Below are positions 43,771 to 52,755 of a stretch of 63,869 nt of DNA, piece after piece. Origin of the DNA: a virus; IMG/VR virus record IMGVR_UViG_3300017967_000018, positions 1 to 63,869 of that record; one strand, written 5' to 3'. Made by a program: the position numbers and the translations under genes. The notes under the pieces are model-generated. The model was not told where the DNA came from, searched no databases, and worked only from the letters and a program-made list of their open reading frames with translations. How positions within the stretch are numbered: the first letter of the stretch is position 1; each line of letters opens with the position of its first letter.

Positions 43771-43968
43771 ATGTTAAATAAAAACGGAGCGTCAAAACAG
43801 TATCACTTAAAATTTGGTATCAATCAGCCAATTCCATCTGATAAAGAAGTTCAAGAGTTTTTAGATGAAATGAGAAGAAGAGCAAATGATAAGGGGATAG
43901 TAATTTCCGAATTCGATCAGGAATGCTTAATGGAAGTTGACCCCAATCAAATGAGTCTTTTTGAATAG
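43771..43968 (+). CDS. Small hypothetical protein after the MazG-like gene
   Basis: 65 residues, MLNKNGASKQYHLKFGINQP, then a helix and the short C-terminal QMSLFE. Ribosome site AGGAGCCATTGCC overlaps the end of the previous gene. The QMSLFE-type ending resembles clamp-binding peptides (QLSLF), so contact with the DNA polymerase sliding clamp is possible. Confidence 0.7.
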   Translation: MLNKNGASKQYHLKFGINQPIPSDKEVQEFLDEMRRRANDKGIVISEFDQECLMEVDPNQMSLFE

Positions 43969-43999
43969 GACATTTGAGTCATTATTAACTTGTTAGTGC

Positions 44000-44020
44000 A
44001 GACTTCTAAAAAAGAAGTCT
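44000..44020 (+). terminator. Hairpin downstream of the nucleotide-metabolism genes
   Basis: AGACTTCT and AGAAGTCT pair around an A-rich loop; no T run follows, so it may be an mRNA-stabilising hairpin. Confidence 0.5.
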
Positions 44021-44048
44021 AATCCATTAAAACAAAGGAAAATAGAAT

Positions 44049-44087
44049 AAAACCGATAATTAATAACTATCGGTTTTATTTTATTTT
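44049..44087 (+). terminator. Rho-independent terminator
   Basis: AAAACCGATA, 9-base loop, TATCGGTTTT followed by ATTTTATTTT. It ends the nrd operon. Confidence 0.9.
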
Positions 44088-44099
44088 ACGGCGATAATA

Positions 44100-45890
44100 A
44101 TGGCAATAAACAATTCAAATACTATTTTTGTCTACAATCAAAACGATCCTGAAAGTCTAGATATAGCCTTGCAATATCAAAATATTCATGATCTTGATTT
44201 GTCGCATCTAATACCTATTAATTGTTCTTCAAATGAGATCCTGTCTAATTATTCTATATTTCAATCTGAGGTAGAAAACCCAATACTATCAGCAATATCA
44301 GGCCTAAGTGATATATGGGTAATTGTTCTTGGATACAACGTGCCTGGGGGCTTCTATGATGGTTCTGATATCATCTCAGCTACATCAAGGCTTTCTAGAA
44401 TAAATCATGTTTATTCAAAAGAAGAGAGAAATCCGCTATTCGACAGGAAGGTATTTAAAAGATATAATGAGCAAGATGATTCCGCAGACAGGCTCGACTC
44501 AGATGTAGCTCTTATTTGCTCAAGAATTGACGGGCCAAATAAAGAATTTGTAGAAAAAATATTATTTAAATCAAAATGTGCATTCAATACAAATGAAGTT
44601 AATGGCAGATTCTATATCGATCCATATTCTGATTTAAACGGAACTCTAGCCGATCAATATCAAACGACAATAACTGATTTTCAAAGTGGAATACTGCCCA
44701 GTTTAAATCTAGAAATTTGTGCTACTTTTTTTATTGATCCTTATATAGACTCCGTTCATCATCAGCTTGTAGAAGACTCTTTTTATTGGGGTTGGTTTAC
44801 AGACAGGGGGTCAGAATATTTTTTCAGAAGTACAGATACTACTAGGCTGTTTTTTTATAACGCCGATTATGACGGCGCAGAATCCATTAGATATGCAAAT
44901 CCTGATAGATGGCCACAATTAGCTTTGGCGAATGGATATGTGTCAACTGCTGGTGCTATGAGCAATCCTGGAATTGATGGATTTTTAACCCCTGAGCCAT
45001 TCTTTGTGGCCCTTAGAGAACAGGCGAGGCTAGGGGAAGCAATGTTATTTTCTATGCCATATTTTAATTGGACAATATCTTTCTTCGGAGATCCTCTATT
45101 GCAGATGGTGTTCCCTGCCACATATCAAGAAGAGCTTCTTGAGGATAGAGATATTGCTCTTGTTACAAATAGAGAATTGCTGAACGAAATATTGCTTGAA
45201 GACTTTGCCAGACTCATAGCCTACGGCATTTATAGAGATTCAAGAAAAGAAGACATAAGAGATTCAGTCGCGTTCAGTTTAGACATACCTCTTGAAGTAG
45301 ATCTTTTAGTTTTGTCTCAAAATCTTCTTGATGGAAATGATTTCTATGACATTCAAATAAATGACTTGTCAGACAAAATAAATCTTTACTTAAGAGAAAA
45401 AGTTGTTAAAGATGTTAAGGTAGAAAATAATCTGGAATTATCAGAAATGAGTAATATTCAAGACTATCTTTCTTATTATTCTATAAAAATCAGTTCTATA
45501 TTGTCTGAGTATTTAAACGTAACAGATTCTACTCTTTTTTACACTGAAGGCTCTTGGACTGTAGAGCTTCCAATATTAGAAGAAAGTTCAAGTTATGAAG
45601 ATTATCATTTTGAAATACAAGTAAGCTCAGAAGAAGACTTTTCAACAATTATACATACGATTGACTCGGAGGCAGACCAAACTAACTGGACATATGAAGA
45701 AAATGAAAATAGCTACTCTGGAATTCCCACTGAAGGAGTAGGCTCCAATTTTGCTAATAGAAATATTAGATATTTAAGTAAAAACTCAGAGCTTTTAACT
45801 ACTGCAGAGCTTTATTATTTTAGATTAAGACAAAAAAGTTCTCTGGGGACTTATGACTGGAGAACATTTGAGGACATTATTTGGACATGA
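44100..45890 (+). CDS. TIGR03790-like protein (gingipain/caspase-like fold?)
   Basis: 596 residues. The first 340 follow the TIGR03790 pattern: IFVYNQNDPESLDIALQYQN, DIWVIVLGYNVPGGF, DVALICSRIDGPN, GYVSTAGAMSNPG, FFVALREQARLGEAML and WTISFFGDPLLQMVFP. The family is related to clan CD peptidases (gingipain type) but its function is unknown. The C-terminal 250 residues are acidic with a fibronectin-like part (YHFEIQVSSEEDFS, YYFRLRQKSS). It starts the terminase gene run and may be a structural protein. GGCGATAATA precedes the ATG with no ribosome site. Confidence 0.7.
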   Translation: MAINNSNTIFVYNQNDPESLDIALQYQNIHDLDLSHLIPINCSSNEILSNYSIFQSEVENPILSAISGLSDIWVIVLGYNVPGGFYDGSDIISATSRLSRINHVYSKEERNPLFDRKVFKRYNEQDDSADRLDSDVALICSRIDGPNKEFVEKILFKSKCAFNTNEVNGRFYIDPYSDLNGTLADQYQTTITDFQSGILPSLNLEICATFFIDPYIDSVHHQLVEDSFYWGWFTDRGSEYFFRSTDTTRLFFYNADYDGAESIRYANPDRWPQLALANGYVSTAGAMSNPGIDGFLTPEPFFVALREQARLGEAMLFSMPYFNWTISFFGDPLLQMVFPATYQEELLEDRDIALVTNRELLNEILLEDFARLIAYGIYRDSRKEDIRDSVAFSLDIPLEVDLLVLSQNLLDGNDFYDIQINDLSDKINLYLREKVVKDVKVENNLELSEMSNIQDYLSYYSIKISSILSEYLNVTDSTLFYTEGSWTVELPILEESSSYEDYHFEIQVSSEEDFSTIIHTIDSEADQTNWTYEENENSYSGIPTEGVGSNFANRNIRYLSKNSELLTTAELYYFRLRQKSSLGTYDWRTFEDIIWT

Positions 45891-46291
45891 TAAGTAGCTC
45901 AGAATACAAAGTTATATCAGACAAAATACACGAAATGCAAGATATTCTTGTAAATACAGCTAGCGTGGCCGTAGACATGCAGGCAACAACCAATGCATTG
46001 TCTTTGGCATACATAGCAGCAACGCCAGCAACAGATTTTCAAAACTCTGCAAACGAAGTAGATTATTTTGCAGACATTAACGCCCCCTTAGTTGGGATAG
46101 AATCAGCGGGCACTGAATTAACCGCTGGTTCCAGGCTAATCCCAATAGTAAGGGAACTGCAGTTGCACATTCTCGCTAGATATGATTCTATTGATGAATG
46201 GCTAGGCGAGTCTGGCATACTTGTTAAGCAAAGATTTTATGATCTTTCTAATGATTTAGGGTATGAAATCAGCCCAACATACTTGGAGTAA
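45881..46291 (+). CDS. Hypothetical protein before the terminase
   Basis: 136 residues, largely helical (ISDKIHEMQDILVNTASVAV; GTELTAGSRLIPIVRELQLH). It overlaps the previous gene by 10 bases and ends 3 bases before the terminase. Its position could fit a virion or small-terminase role, but no HTH is evident. Confidence 0.65.
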   Translation: MDMISSSEYKVISDKIHEMQDILVNTASVAVDMQATTNALSLAYIAATPATDFQNSANEVDYFADINAPLVGIESAGTELTAGSRLIPIVRELQLHILARYDSIDEWLGESGILVKQRFYDLSNDLGYEISPTYLE

Positions 46292-46294
46292 AAA

Positions 46295-48214
46295 ATGGGA
46301 CGTAAAAAGAAATTAGATATCGGTGGAATTGTTAAAGATATGAAGCAAGGAATTGTTTCTTCTAGTTCCTCCTCAAGTAGATATATACCTAGCATTGTCG
46401 AGTTTATCGAATCTCCAAAATACCTAGGTTTTTCTAAAGAAGCTGATCCAAAAGCAATTGTTTTGCACCCAGCACAGATGATTGCCTTGAAGATATTTTA
46501 TAGAAACTCTCCTGGCAATGAAAACATAACTCTTACAGAGAAAGAAATAAAATTCTTGAAAGATAAAGGCCTCTATAAAGATAGCGAACTAAACAAGGGA
46601 AGTGTTCTAGAAAAATGGGAAAGTGGGGTCATATTTAATGAACTAGTACTTGTATGGGGCAGACGTTCAGGAAAAGATTTTATCACTGGCATCATTGCTC
46701 TTTATGAGGCATGTAGGCTTCTTGAAATGTCTGACGGCGACCCTTACGCATTTTATGGAATTGGTGCTGCTAACGAAATTACTATTCTTACTGTGGCTGG
46801 CGCGGCTGATCAGGCTGGAACTGCCTTTAGAGAAATTGAAGGAAAATTCTTTGATTGCAAATATTTTGAAGACAAATATATTACAGAGGGTATTACTGGA
46901 AAAGAAATACATATTCTTACAAAGAGAGATAAAATAGAAAACGCCAAAAGAAAAGAGAAAGGACTGGGCCCTAAGAAAGGTTCTATTTCTATTGAGGTGG
47001 GTCACTCTAACTCTGCATCTCTTCGTGGTAAGCAAATTTACGTTTGTATTTTGGACGAAGTCGCGTTTTACAAAACTACATCTGGATCAAGTTCTGGAGA
47101 TCAAATCTATCAGGGTCTTGCTCCCGCTGTTAAAACATTCATTAGAAAAAAGCCAATGTTCGATGAAAATGGCAACCCTGTTCTAGATGAAGACGGCAAT
47201 CAAAAAGAGCAAAAATTCTTCGATGGTAAGATTATTGCTATTTCTTCGCCGTGCGGCGAAGAAGGGTTGCTTTGGAACTTATTTTCCAAGGCAGACTCTG
47301 CGCCTCAGAGACTAGCCTTTAGAATGCCAACTTGGGAAGTAAACTTGTTTTTTACTAGGGATGATCTTAAGAAAGAATTTCCTGACCGAAGTGAAGAAGA
47401 ATTTAACATGGAATTTGGTTCTGAATTTTCGGGATCAGCAGGTGCAACATTCTTTACTAGAGAAATGGTCGATGCAGCCTTTAGTCCTGGCTTAAAAACA
47501 AGAGAAGTCAGTCAGCCAGGATGGTCCCACTTTTTTCACCTTGATCCAGCTACAAGCTCTCACAATTACGCCCTCGCTGGGGTTCATAAAGAGGTTTTCA
47601 TAAAAGACAATAAACAAGATTTTAGAATTGTGGTTGACATGCTAAAATTTTGGCATCCAGAAGGAAAGGCCATACCAGTCAATGTTATAGATAATTATGT
47701 ATTGAGCTTAAGAGGTAGATTTCATATAGCCAAAATAACTTACGATCAACACAGATCAGAAAATAGCATTAATCTTATGAGAAAGCATGGTCTTCCTGCT
47801 ATTTTGACTACTTTTCATACAAAATTTAAAATGAAGATATATCAAGAGCTTTATAACTTATTGGCTGAGGGCAAGATCTTGATACCCGATGATGGAAGTG
47901 AGGGGTCTAAGCTTTTAAAACAGGAGCTGTATAATCTTCAAAGAAAAGACACATATCAAGGATGGAAGGTCTTCCCAAGTAAGGATGCCGATACAAAAAC
48001 TGATGATTTATGTGACGCACTAGCTGCTGCAGTGTTTCAGTGCCGACATTCTATGATAGAGGCAATGCCTCAGGGTGTCTTGATCAATTCTCCTCAGGCT
48101 GGGGGTAGTAATATGGTCTGGAATGGTCCTCAAGGGCCAATAGGAATGGGTTCTGGTCAACAAATCACAGATTGGCGAGAAAATATCAATTCTTGGCCAC
48201 AAAGATTGAGATAA
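46295..48214 (+). CDS. Terminase large subunit
   Basis: 639 residues. Walker A VWGRRSGKDF (about 120-129), Walker B YVCILDEVAFY with Asp254-Glu255, then the C-terminal RNase H-like nuclease: HLDPATSSHNYALAG, DNYVLSLRGRFHIAKITYDQ and TDDLCDALAAAVF near the end carry the acidic residues. It is the packaging motor that cuts concatemeric DNA and pumps it through the portal. The Ser-rich N-terminus and a Gly-rich end are extra. The head genes it works with are on the other strand at 7-18 kb. Confidence 0.95.
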   Translation: MGRKKKLDIGGIVKDMKQGIVSSSSSSSRYIPSIVEFIESPKYLGFSKEADPKAIVLHPAQMIALKIFYRNSPGNENITLTEKEIKFLKDKGLYKDSELNKGSVLEKWESGVIFNELVLVWGRRSGKDFITGIIALYEACRLLEMSDGDPYAFYGIGAANEITILTVAGAADQAGTAFREIEGKFFDCKYFEDKYITEGITGKEIHILTKRDKIENAKRKEKGLGPKKGSISIEVGHSNSASLRGKQIYVCILDEVAFYKTTSGSSSGDQIYQGLAPAVKTFIRKKPMFDENGNPVLDEDGNQKEQKFFDGKIIAISSPCGEEGLLWNLFSKADSAPQRLAFRMPTWEVNLFFTRDDLKKEFPDRSEEEFNMEFGSEFSGSAGATFFTREMVDAAFSPGLKTREVSQPGWSHFFHLDPATSSHNYALAGVHKEVFIKDNKQDFRIVVDMLKFWHPEGKAIPVNVIDNYVLSLRGRFHIAKITYDQHRSENSINLMRKHGLPAILTTFHTKFKMKIYQELYNLLAEGKILIPDDGSEGSKLLKQELYNLQRKDTYQGWKVFPSKDADTKTDDLCDALAAAVFQCRHSMIEAMPQGVLINSPQAGGSNMVWNGPQGPIGMGSGQQITDWRENINSWPQRLR

Positions 48215-48273
48215 TAAAAGGAATTACAATATTTTTGCAGAAAATAATTAATGCACTAGGAGGCAATAATAAA

Positions 48274-49221
48274 ATGGCTTATAATCATAAAACAGCACAG
48301 CAGAAACCATACTCTAAATTACTTTTAGACCAAGTAGATGAGTACGATACCAGCAATCATGGTTGTAAAAACTATGACAAAATGCTTGAAGAAGAAAGAA
48401 AAGATGATGCCGATCACACCGATAAAGGCTCTCTTGTCATGGAAAAGCAATTAGAAAAAGAGCAAAAAACTGCTGATTACGAGATATTAGAGAAAAAATT
48501 AAATACTCAAAAAACTGATCTAAATGAATACTCAAGTTCATTTAGAAACGACAAAGGCGCTCATCCTATGGATTATTTCCAAGAAGGTGAAAAGGCTGAG
48601 AAGAAGGCCTACAATGCTGCTGAAGAGAAGAAAAAAGACAAAAGAAAGATGGATGAAATCGCTGGAGAGCAAATGATCGGCGAGAAAACTACGATTGTAG
48701 GCAATGAGTATAAAAGCCAATTGCTTTCTAATTATGATAGCAGAGAAGATTTTGAAAAGAAAAACAAAGCCATCAAAGAGGCATCTACCACACTTTTAGA
48801 AGCCGATGCATACTTGTTTGCCATTTACAAAACTGCCAATGAAGCTGGAAGGCCACTTTCTGAAAAAGAGCAACTAGCAGTAGACAGTGTTACTGAAGCT
48901 AAGATAAAAGTTTTAGCACAATTAGAGGGCTGGACTGAAGATTTAGAAGATGAGTCTACTCCAATTGAAATAGAAGGAGATAGGCTAGAAGAGCAACTAG
49001 AGTTTAATTCTATGTCTGAAGATACAGGCTTAGAACAAGAAATGACCTCTGAGCCAGTTAACATGTTTCAATGGGCTGAAAAGGCCAAGGCTGAAATAAA
49101 CGCTGCAGAAACTGGACAATATGGAGAAATCATCGACAGGCTTCTTGGAGAAGCTAAAAATAAGTTTGACATGAACTTCAGAGAAGCAGAAGAATTCATT
49201 AGAGATGAAGTTCTTTCTTGA
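48274..49221 (+). CDS. Helical virion-type protein
   Basis: 315 residues from ATG 48274 (AGGAGG ten bases before it); an earlier in-frame start at 48172 lies inside the terminase gene and is unlikely. It is highly charged and helical, with LVMEKQLEKEQ reminiscent of the EKQL repeats in the protease/scaffold protein, AIYKTANEAG and MFQWAEKAKAEI. Function unknown, possibly a core or scaffold-related protein. Confidence 0.75.
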   Translation: MAYNHKTAQQKPYSKLLLDQVDEYDTSNHGCKNYDKMLEEERKDDADHTDKGSLVMEKQLEKEQKTADYEILEKKLNTQKTDLNEYSSSFRNDKGAHPMDYFQEGEKAEKKAYNAAEEKKKDKRKMDEIAGEQMIGEKTTIVGNEYKSQLLSNYDSREDFEKKNKAIKEASTTLLEADAYLFAIYKTANEAGRPLSEKEQLAVDSVTEAKIKVLAQLEGWTEDLEDESTPIEIEGDRLEEQLEFNSMSEDTGLEQEMTSEPVNMFQWAEKAKAEINAAETGQYGEIIDRLLGEAKNKFDMNFREAEEFIRDEVLS

Positions 49222-49382
49222 TGAATTGGTATAAGAAAAAAGACAAATCTAAGAAAAAAGACAAATCTAAAGATCAGGAAAAATCTAAAGATTTTATGTC
49301 TATATCTGAATATGGGATGGACGCCACGCAGCGTCCCACTGGAAGTACAATGGATTCTAACGATGAAGTAAGACTATATTAG
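49221..49382 (+). CDS. WYK-tagged small Lys-rich protein (53 aa)
   Basis: The ATG overlaps the preceding TGA (TGATG), and the peptide is MNWYKKKDKSKKKDKSKDQE, then ending RPTGSTMDSNDEVRLY. The first 25 residues contain a duplicated KKKDKS unit, visible in DNA as a repeated 18-mer. The N-terminal MNWYK is identical to that of several minus-strand proteins, so the tag also occurs in the plus-strand terminase block. It ends within the stop of the convergent gene. Confidence 0.75.
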   Translation: MNWYKKKDKSKKKDKSKDQEKSKDFMSISEYGMDATQRPTGSTMDSNDEVRLY

Positions 49383-50083
49383 TGCAGTCTTTCTTTCCCT
49401 ATAAAATCTAAAATCTTCTGTTTATATTGTTGTCTTAATTTCTCGGCTGTAGCCGAATCGACTCCGAATTCATCATCAAAAGCCATAAAGAAATTGTGAG
49501 AATACTTCTCTGCCACCCCATCGTAGTCTGGAGCTTCATTTTTATCTCTTGTTCTCTCCGCTAGCATTTTTAACGACATAGCTGTGGCCCTAATCTCTTC
49601 TTCTTTCATTAGATGCGACAATATGTCATCTCCCCAGTAGGTGTCAAAGTCTTGTGTTCTTTCTTTGTATTCCTTTAGATGTTCAAGTTCGTGCCTTATG
49701 CCAATTAATAGTTTTTCTCTAATAGCCTGCATATTCTGTAAGTTGAATTCAGAATAGGGAATATCTAAATTCAATTGAATTTTAAAATCAGAACCCCATA
49801 ATCCTAAAAATTCCCCGTCAATTCTAAGAAAGCTATCTGGCTCAACATTAACTAAAAGATTAAGTACCAATCCAACATCTGACTGGCCAAACACGCCATG
49901 AGGTTGCTTGTACTCATAGACGTTGTAGTGCTTGCGGTATTTTCTTCTGGCTGCGTCTGGCCCTTTTCGCTCAACGGCTCGATCTCGCTGTATTATGCTT
50001 TGCTTAATTTTATCAACAAAAAAGTCCAAGATTTTTCTAGACAAGATATCATACTTACTAGTAGCTTCTTTGTACCAATTCAT
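49379..50083 (-). CDS. WYK-tagged HExxH metallopeptidase-like protein
   Basis: 234 residues: tag MNWYKEATSKYDILSRK, then a basic segment and, at about 131-145, IGIRHELEHLKEYKERT with an HExxH zinc motif; KEEEIRATAMSLKML about 30 residues on could give the third ligand. This resembles small phage- and plasmid-encoded zincins. Target unknown; if the tag means packaging, the protease would enter the cell with the DNA (inference). Confidence 0.78.
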   Translation of the reverse strand: MNWYKEATSKYDILSRKILDFFVDKIKQSIIQRDRAVERKGPDAARRKYRKHYNVYEYKQPHGVFGQSDVGLVLNLLVNVEPDSFLRIDGEFLGLWGSDFKIQLNLDIPYSEFNLQNMQAIREKLLIGIRHELEHLKEYKERTQDFDTYWGDDILSHLMKEEEIRATAMSLKMLAERTRDKNEAPDYDGVAEKYSHNFFMAFDDEFGVDSATAEKLRQQYKQKILDFIGKERLH

Positions 50084-50089
50084 TTGCTT

Positions 50090-50416
50090 TTACCACATGC
50101 TTCCATCTTCAAAAAGCCAAACTTCAAAATAACTCTTGCCGTCATAAATTGGTGTCATCTCGCCATGGTCTTCAAGCCAGTCAGAAAGAAGAAGTTCATA
50201 CATTCCAGCTTTATCAAATTGACTTTCATTGATAGCTTTCGTGTATAATTTTTTTAGCTCATCTGCTTTTGCAGCCATTCCTTGAAAGGTTCTGCTTTTG
50301 TTGCTCACCCAGTCTTCATATAGGCCTAAGTTTACATCGTCTGGCTGAGCCACTTCAAGCTCAGGCCAGCCGTATATATCTGCATTAGGATTTCTAGCTT
50401 TCTTATACCAGTTCAT
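50090..50416 (-). CDS. WYK-tagged small protein
   Basis: 108 residues from ATG 50416 (MNWYKKARNPNADIYGWPEL). The open frame extends to 50635, but the tag and the stop of the upstream gene at 50427 support the internal start. DYGKS-like C-terminus: PIYDGKSYFEVWLFEDGSMW. Helical middle. No family recognised. Confidence 0.75.
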   Translation of the reverse strand: MNWYKKARNPNADIYGWPELEVAQPDDVNLGLYEDWVSNKSRTFQGMAAKADELKKLYTKAINESQFDKAGMYELLLSDWLEDHGEMTPIYDGKSYFEVWLFEDGSMW

Positions 50417-50426
50417 GTTATTAACG

Positions 50427-51074
50427 CTAGCAGTTCCATCTACGACGAGACTTGCATATTGGCTTGTCTGGTGTTTTTCTGCAATTGATGTTATGATCTT
50501 CCATTTGACCTTTGCTTCTTGCACAATAGCTATCTTGTCTCTTCTTTCTTTTTCCTGTAGGTTTGGATTCTGTAACAGGAGGCTTAAGGTCAGACCCAGG
50601 ATTTGCTTTTTCATAAGATTTACGTCCTTTTTCATTTAGACCACCTTTATCAGACTTTCCTTCACTTCGCTGCCAAGCTGGAGATTTTTTGCCTTTTTTG
50701 GCTTCAATAATAACTTTTCTATTAGAAGCTACGTGGACATCGCCGCCAGGACTGCCATGGCCTCCACCAGAACTCCTAACATCTACGTCAATGAGAGATT
50801 CTGGCCCCATGACAACCCAGTACCTGTCCATCGCATCAGGTTGATCATCGTCTAGAATGCCTCTCTCACCCACATCGGTAGCTATCCAATTTTCCGCATC
50901 TGCATAAGAAGAGAACGGACCATGCAAGTCGCCTCGACTTCCTGCGTAGCCTTCTCCTTCTACCATGATTGCCATGCCAGCGGGGATTCCACCCTGAGGT
51001 TCTCTGTCAAGTTCTATTAGTTGGTCGTAGCCGTCTGATTGTGCAATTGTCTTTTTGCTATATATTCTTTTCAT
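50427..51074 (-). CDS. GPF-SY domain protein with DUF6321-like C-terminus
   Basis: 215 residues from ATG 51074 (AGGAG seven bases upstream). N-terminus MKRIYSKKTIAQSDGYDQ, then the domain shared with 1425-1844 (HGPFSSYADAENW, YWVVMGPESLID). The C-terminus (SPAWQRSEGKSDKGGLNEKG, YEKANPGSDLKPPVTE, RQDSYCARSKGQM) resembles DUF6321, a short basic domain found in phage proteins. Function unknown. Confidence 0.75.
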   Translation of the reverse strand: MKRIYSKKTIAQSDGYDQLIELDREPQGGIPAGMAIMVEGEGYAGSRGDLHGPFSSYADAENWIATDVGERGILDDDQPDAMDRYWVVMGPESLIDVDVRSSGGGHGSPGGDVHVASNRKVIIEAKKGKKSPAWQRSEGKSDKGGLNEKGRKSYEKANPGSDLKPPVTESKPTGKRKKRQDSYCARSKGQMEDHNINCRKTPDKPICKSRRRWNC

Positions 51075-51409
51075 TTCATTTCTCCTGTGTCCGTAGGCCA
51101 TTCTTCCTCGTACATTGTTCTTGCTCCACGAGCTTCTTGTAGCTGTAACTTTTTAAATAATTCCTTGTCACTTTCGTCTTCAGATTTCATTAACGCATTC
51201 CTTACTTCTGAATCATTGCTTCCAGAACCATATGGTTTAACATCTATTTCATATATTAATCCGTCTTCATGCTGAATCCACATTGAGGAACCTGAAGCGT
51301 GAAAAATGGAATGGATAGAAGGGATTACAGTATTTATTTTCCTTAAAATTCCGCTGGTGTCCGTGGGTATAAGGTCAGCTTGAACTTTTTTATGGGCTAT
51401 TCTTTTCAT
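51071..51409 (-). CDS. Hypothetical small protein
   Basis: 112 residues from ATG 51409 (MKRIAHKKVQADLIPTDTSG), which shares its A with the stop of the upstream gene (TAATG). MKRIxxKK is close to the MKRIYSKK start of the next gene, another shared N-terminus. Beta-rich middle (SSMWIQHEDGLIYEIDVKPY), acidic end. No family recognised. Confidence 0.7.
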   Translation of the reverse strand: MKRIAHKKVQADLIPTDTSGILRKINTVIPSIHSIFHASGSSMWIQHEDGLIYEIDVKPYGSGSNDSEVRNALMKSEDESDKELFKKLQLQEARGARTMYEEEWPTDTGEMK

Positions 51410-52578
51410 TAATACCACCCGCTTTCGCTGTCTTGAATAGTAATTTGGAAAGGGCTGTCTTGCCAAATTTTCTTAGGGTTCCATCTTCTTCTGGCTGCTT
51501 CAACAATTTCTTCTGCTTCAGTATCGGTGAAATTTCTATCTTTAAAGAATCGTTGAAATGTTTTTACTGCGCCTTTGAATGTAACTGAGTTAGCTATCCT
51601 TTTAAGAGCTTCATTTTCAGTAAATGTTTTAGGAATGCTTTCGACTCGAACTGGAGGTTTGTTTTTCCTTACGCCAGAGCGAGGATCAAAAGATCCTCCT
51701 CTACTTGGATCATTAATGTCTGGATTGCTAGAGCGGTAGGATGGTTCTGGCTTCTTATCGTATTGAATGCTATTTAGGGCATGTAGAACTTTAACCCAAG
51801 CATTAAATGCCATTTGTATATTGTTTGTATTTTTTACAGCATAATCTAATTGTGCCAAATCATTTATTAGTGCCAAAGAGCCTCTATTTTGAGCATACTT
51901 TTTCATAAAAGTATTATGATCATTAATTGATGCTAATATCCCTTTAAGAATATCTTCGTTTGGCACGCTAGGGTCTGAGACAGAAGGCTTCTGGGATGAA
52001 GTTTGACTATTTGGTTCGGACTCAGGAGTAGAGGTGTCATCTTGAGATTCTTGATCAATTTGTGCATCAAATAACTGCAAGTCTCCGTATGCTGATTTTA
52101 ATACACTCAGCATGTCATTGATATCACCAGACATGATCTCCTGAGCTTGCTTTTCTCCTTCTTCGCCCGAAACAATTAAACTTCTAATATGTTCCAAATT
52201 TTTCATTGATTTATCAAGTGATCTTTTTAGCTTGCCACCCAAAGCTAAATCTCTGAAGTAATTGCCAACAGAAGAAAATGGCACTTTAACTATTTCTCCA
52301 AGTCCACCTAGAAAATCTCCGAAACCAGCAGTCTTGATTTCTTCTAGTAAATTTTCACTTTCTTTTGTATGCATGCAAATAAGAAGTGATTCTAAGTCTT
52401 TGGCTAATTTTATGAATTCAGAGTTGTTTCTGGCAAATGTTTGAATATTTTCATCTGATAGTTTGTCAAATTTCTTATGAAAAGAAATTATTTTAGGAAG
52501 CATTTCATCTAATTGGTCTGCTTCTTTGAACATGCTTTTCTTGTCCAAATCATTAGCTAACTGTGCTATTTTAATCAT
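51409..52578 (-). CDS. Virion-type protein with K-x-A segments
   Basis: 389 residues: MIKIAQLANDLDKKSMFKEA, LLEEIKTAGFGDFLGGLG, FMKKYAQNRGSLAL. Mostly helical halves are separated by a Ser/Pro-rich linker, and the protein ends ITIQDSESGWY. It resembles the particle-associated proteins of the 18-24 kb region in its K-(I/T/Y)-A-(Q/G) segments but has no named domain. Confidence 0.7.
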   Translation of the reverse strand: MIKIAQLANDLDKKSMFKEADQLDEMLPKIISFHKKFDKLSDENIQTFARNNSEFIKLAKDLESLLICMHTKESENLLEEIKTAGFGDFLGGLGEIVKVPFSSVGNYFRDLALGGKLKRSLDKSMKNLEHIRSLIVSGEEGEKQAQEIMSGDINDMLSVLKSAYGDLQLFDAQIDQESQDDTSTPESEPNSQTSSQKPSVSDPSVPNEDILKGILASINDHNTFMKKYAQNRGSLALINDLAQLDYAVKNTNNIQMAFNAWVKVLHALNSIQYDKKPEPSYRSSNPDINDPSRGGSFDPRSGVRKNKPPVRVESIPKTFTENEALKRIANSVTFKGAVKTFQRFFKDRNFTDTEAEEIVEAARRRWNPKKIWQDSPFQITIQDSESGWY

Positions 52579-52649
52579 TTTACATGCATCCTAAGGGGGT
52601 GTACACATTATATTATTGGGCGATTTTAAAAATTTTCCTTCAAGAACAT

Positions 52650-52678
52650 TTGACTTTTTGGGGGTTGTTGACTATAAT
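52650..52678 (+). promoter_or_regulatory. Sigma70-type promoter for the RNA cluster
   Basis: TTGACT, 17 bases, TATAAT. Transcription would begin near 52685, at the first structured RNA. Confidence 0.88.
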
Positions 52679-52681
52679 AGG

Positions 52682-52750
52682 TTCAGCAGGCCGAAGAATA
52701 AAGGTTATCTACCGTTTATAGAATCCCCTTTAATCGCTAACTCGTCTGAA
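52682..52750 (+). ncRNA. Candidate Y-like RNA, unit 1
   Basis: The ends pair (TTCAG/CTGAA, or CAG and CGA with TCG and CTG leaving a bulge). The 5' strand carries GGCCGAAG, and TAAAGG/CCTTTA forms an inner helix next to GTTATCT. CCGAA-N8-GTTATCT recurs in units 2 and 3. GCCGAAG fits, from memory, the GNCGAANG consensus proposed for Ro binding in bacterial Y RNAs. The tRNA-like element starts 6 bases later. Confidence 0.55.
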
Positions 52751-52755
52751 TTTTT

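Noticed and set aside
50417-50635. 73-residue N-terminal extension of the tagged protein at 50090-50416
   Set aside because: It overlaps the well-supported gene at 50427-51074 in another frame, and the WYK tag marks the internal ATG.
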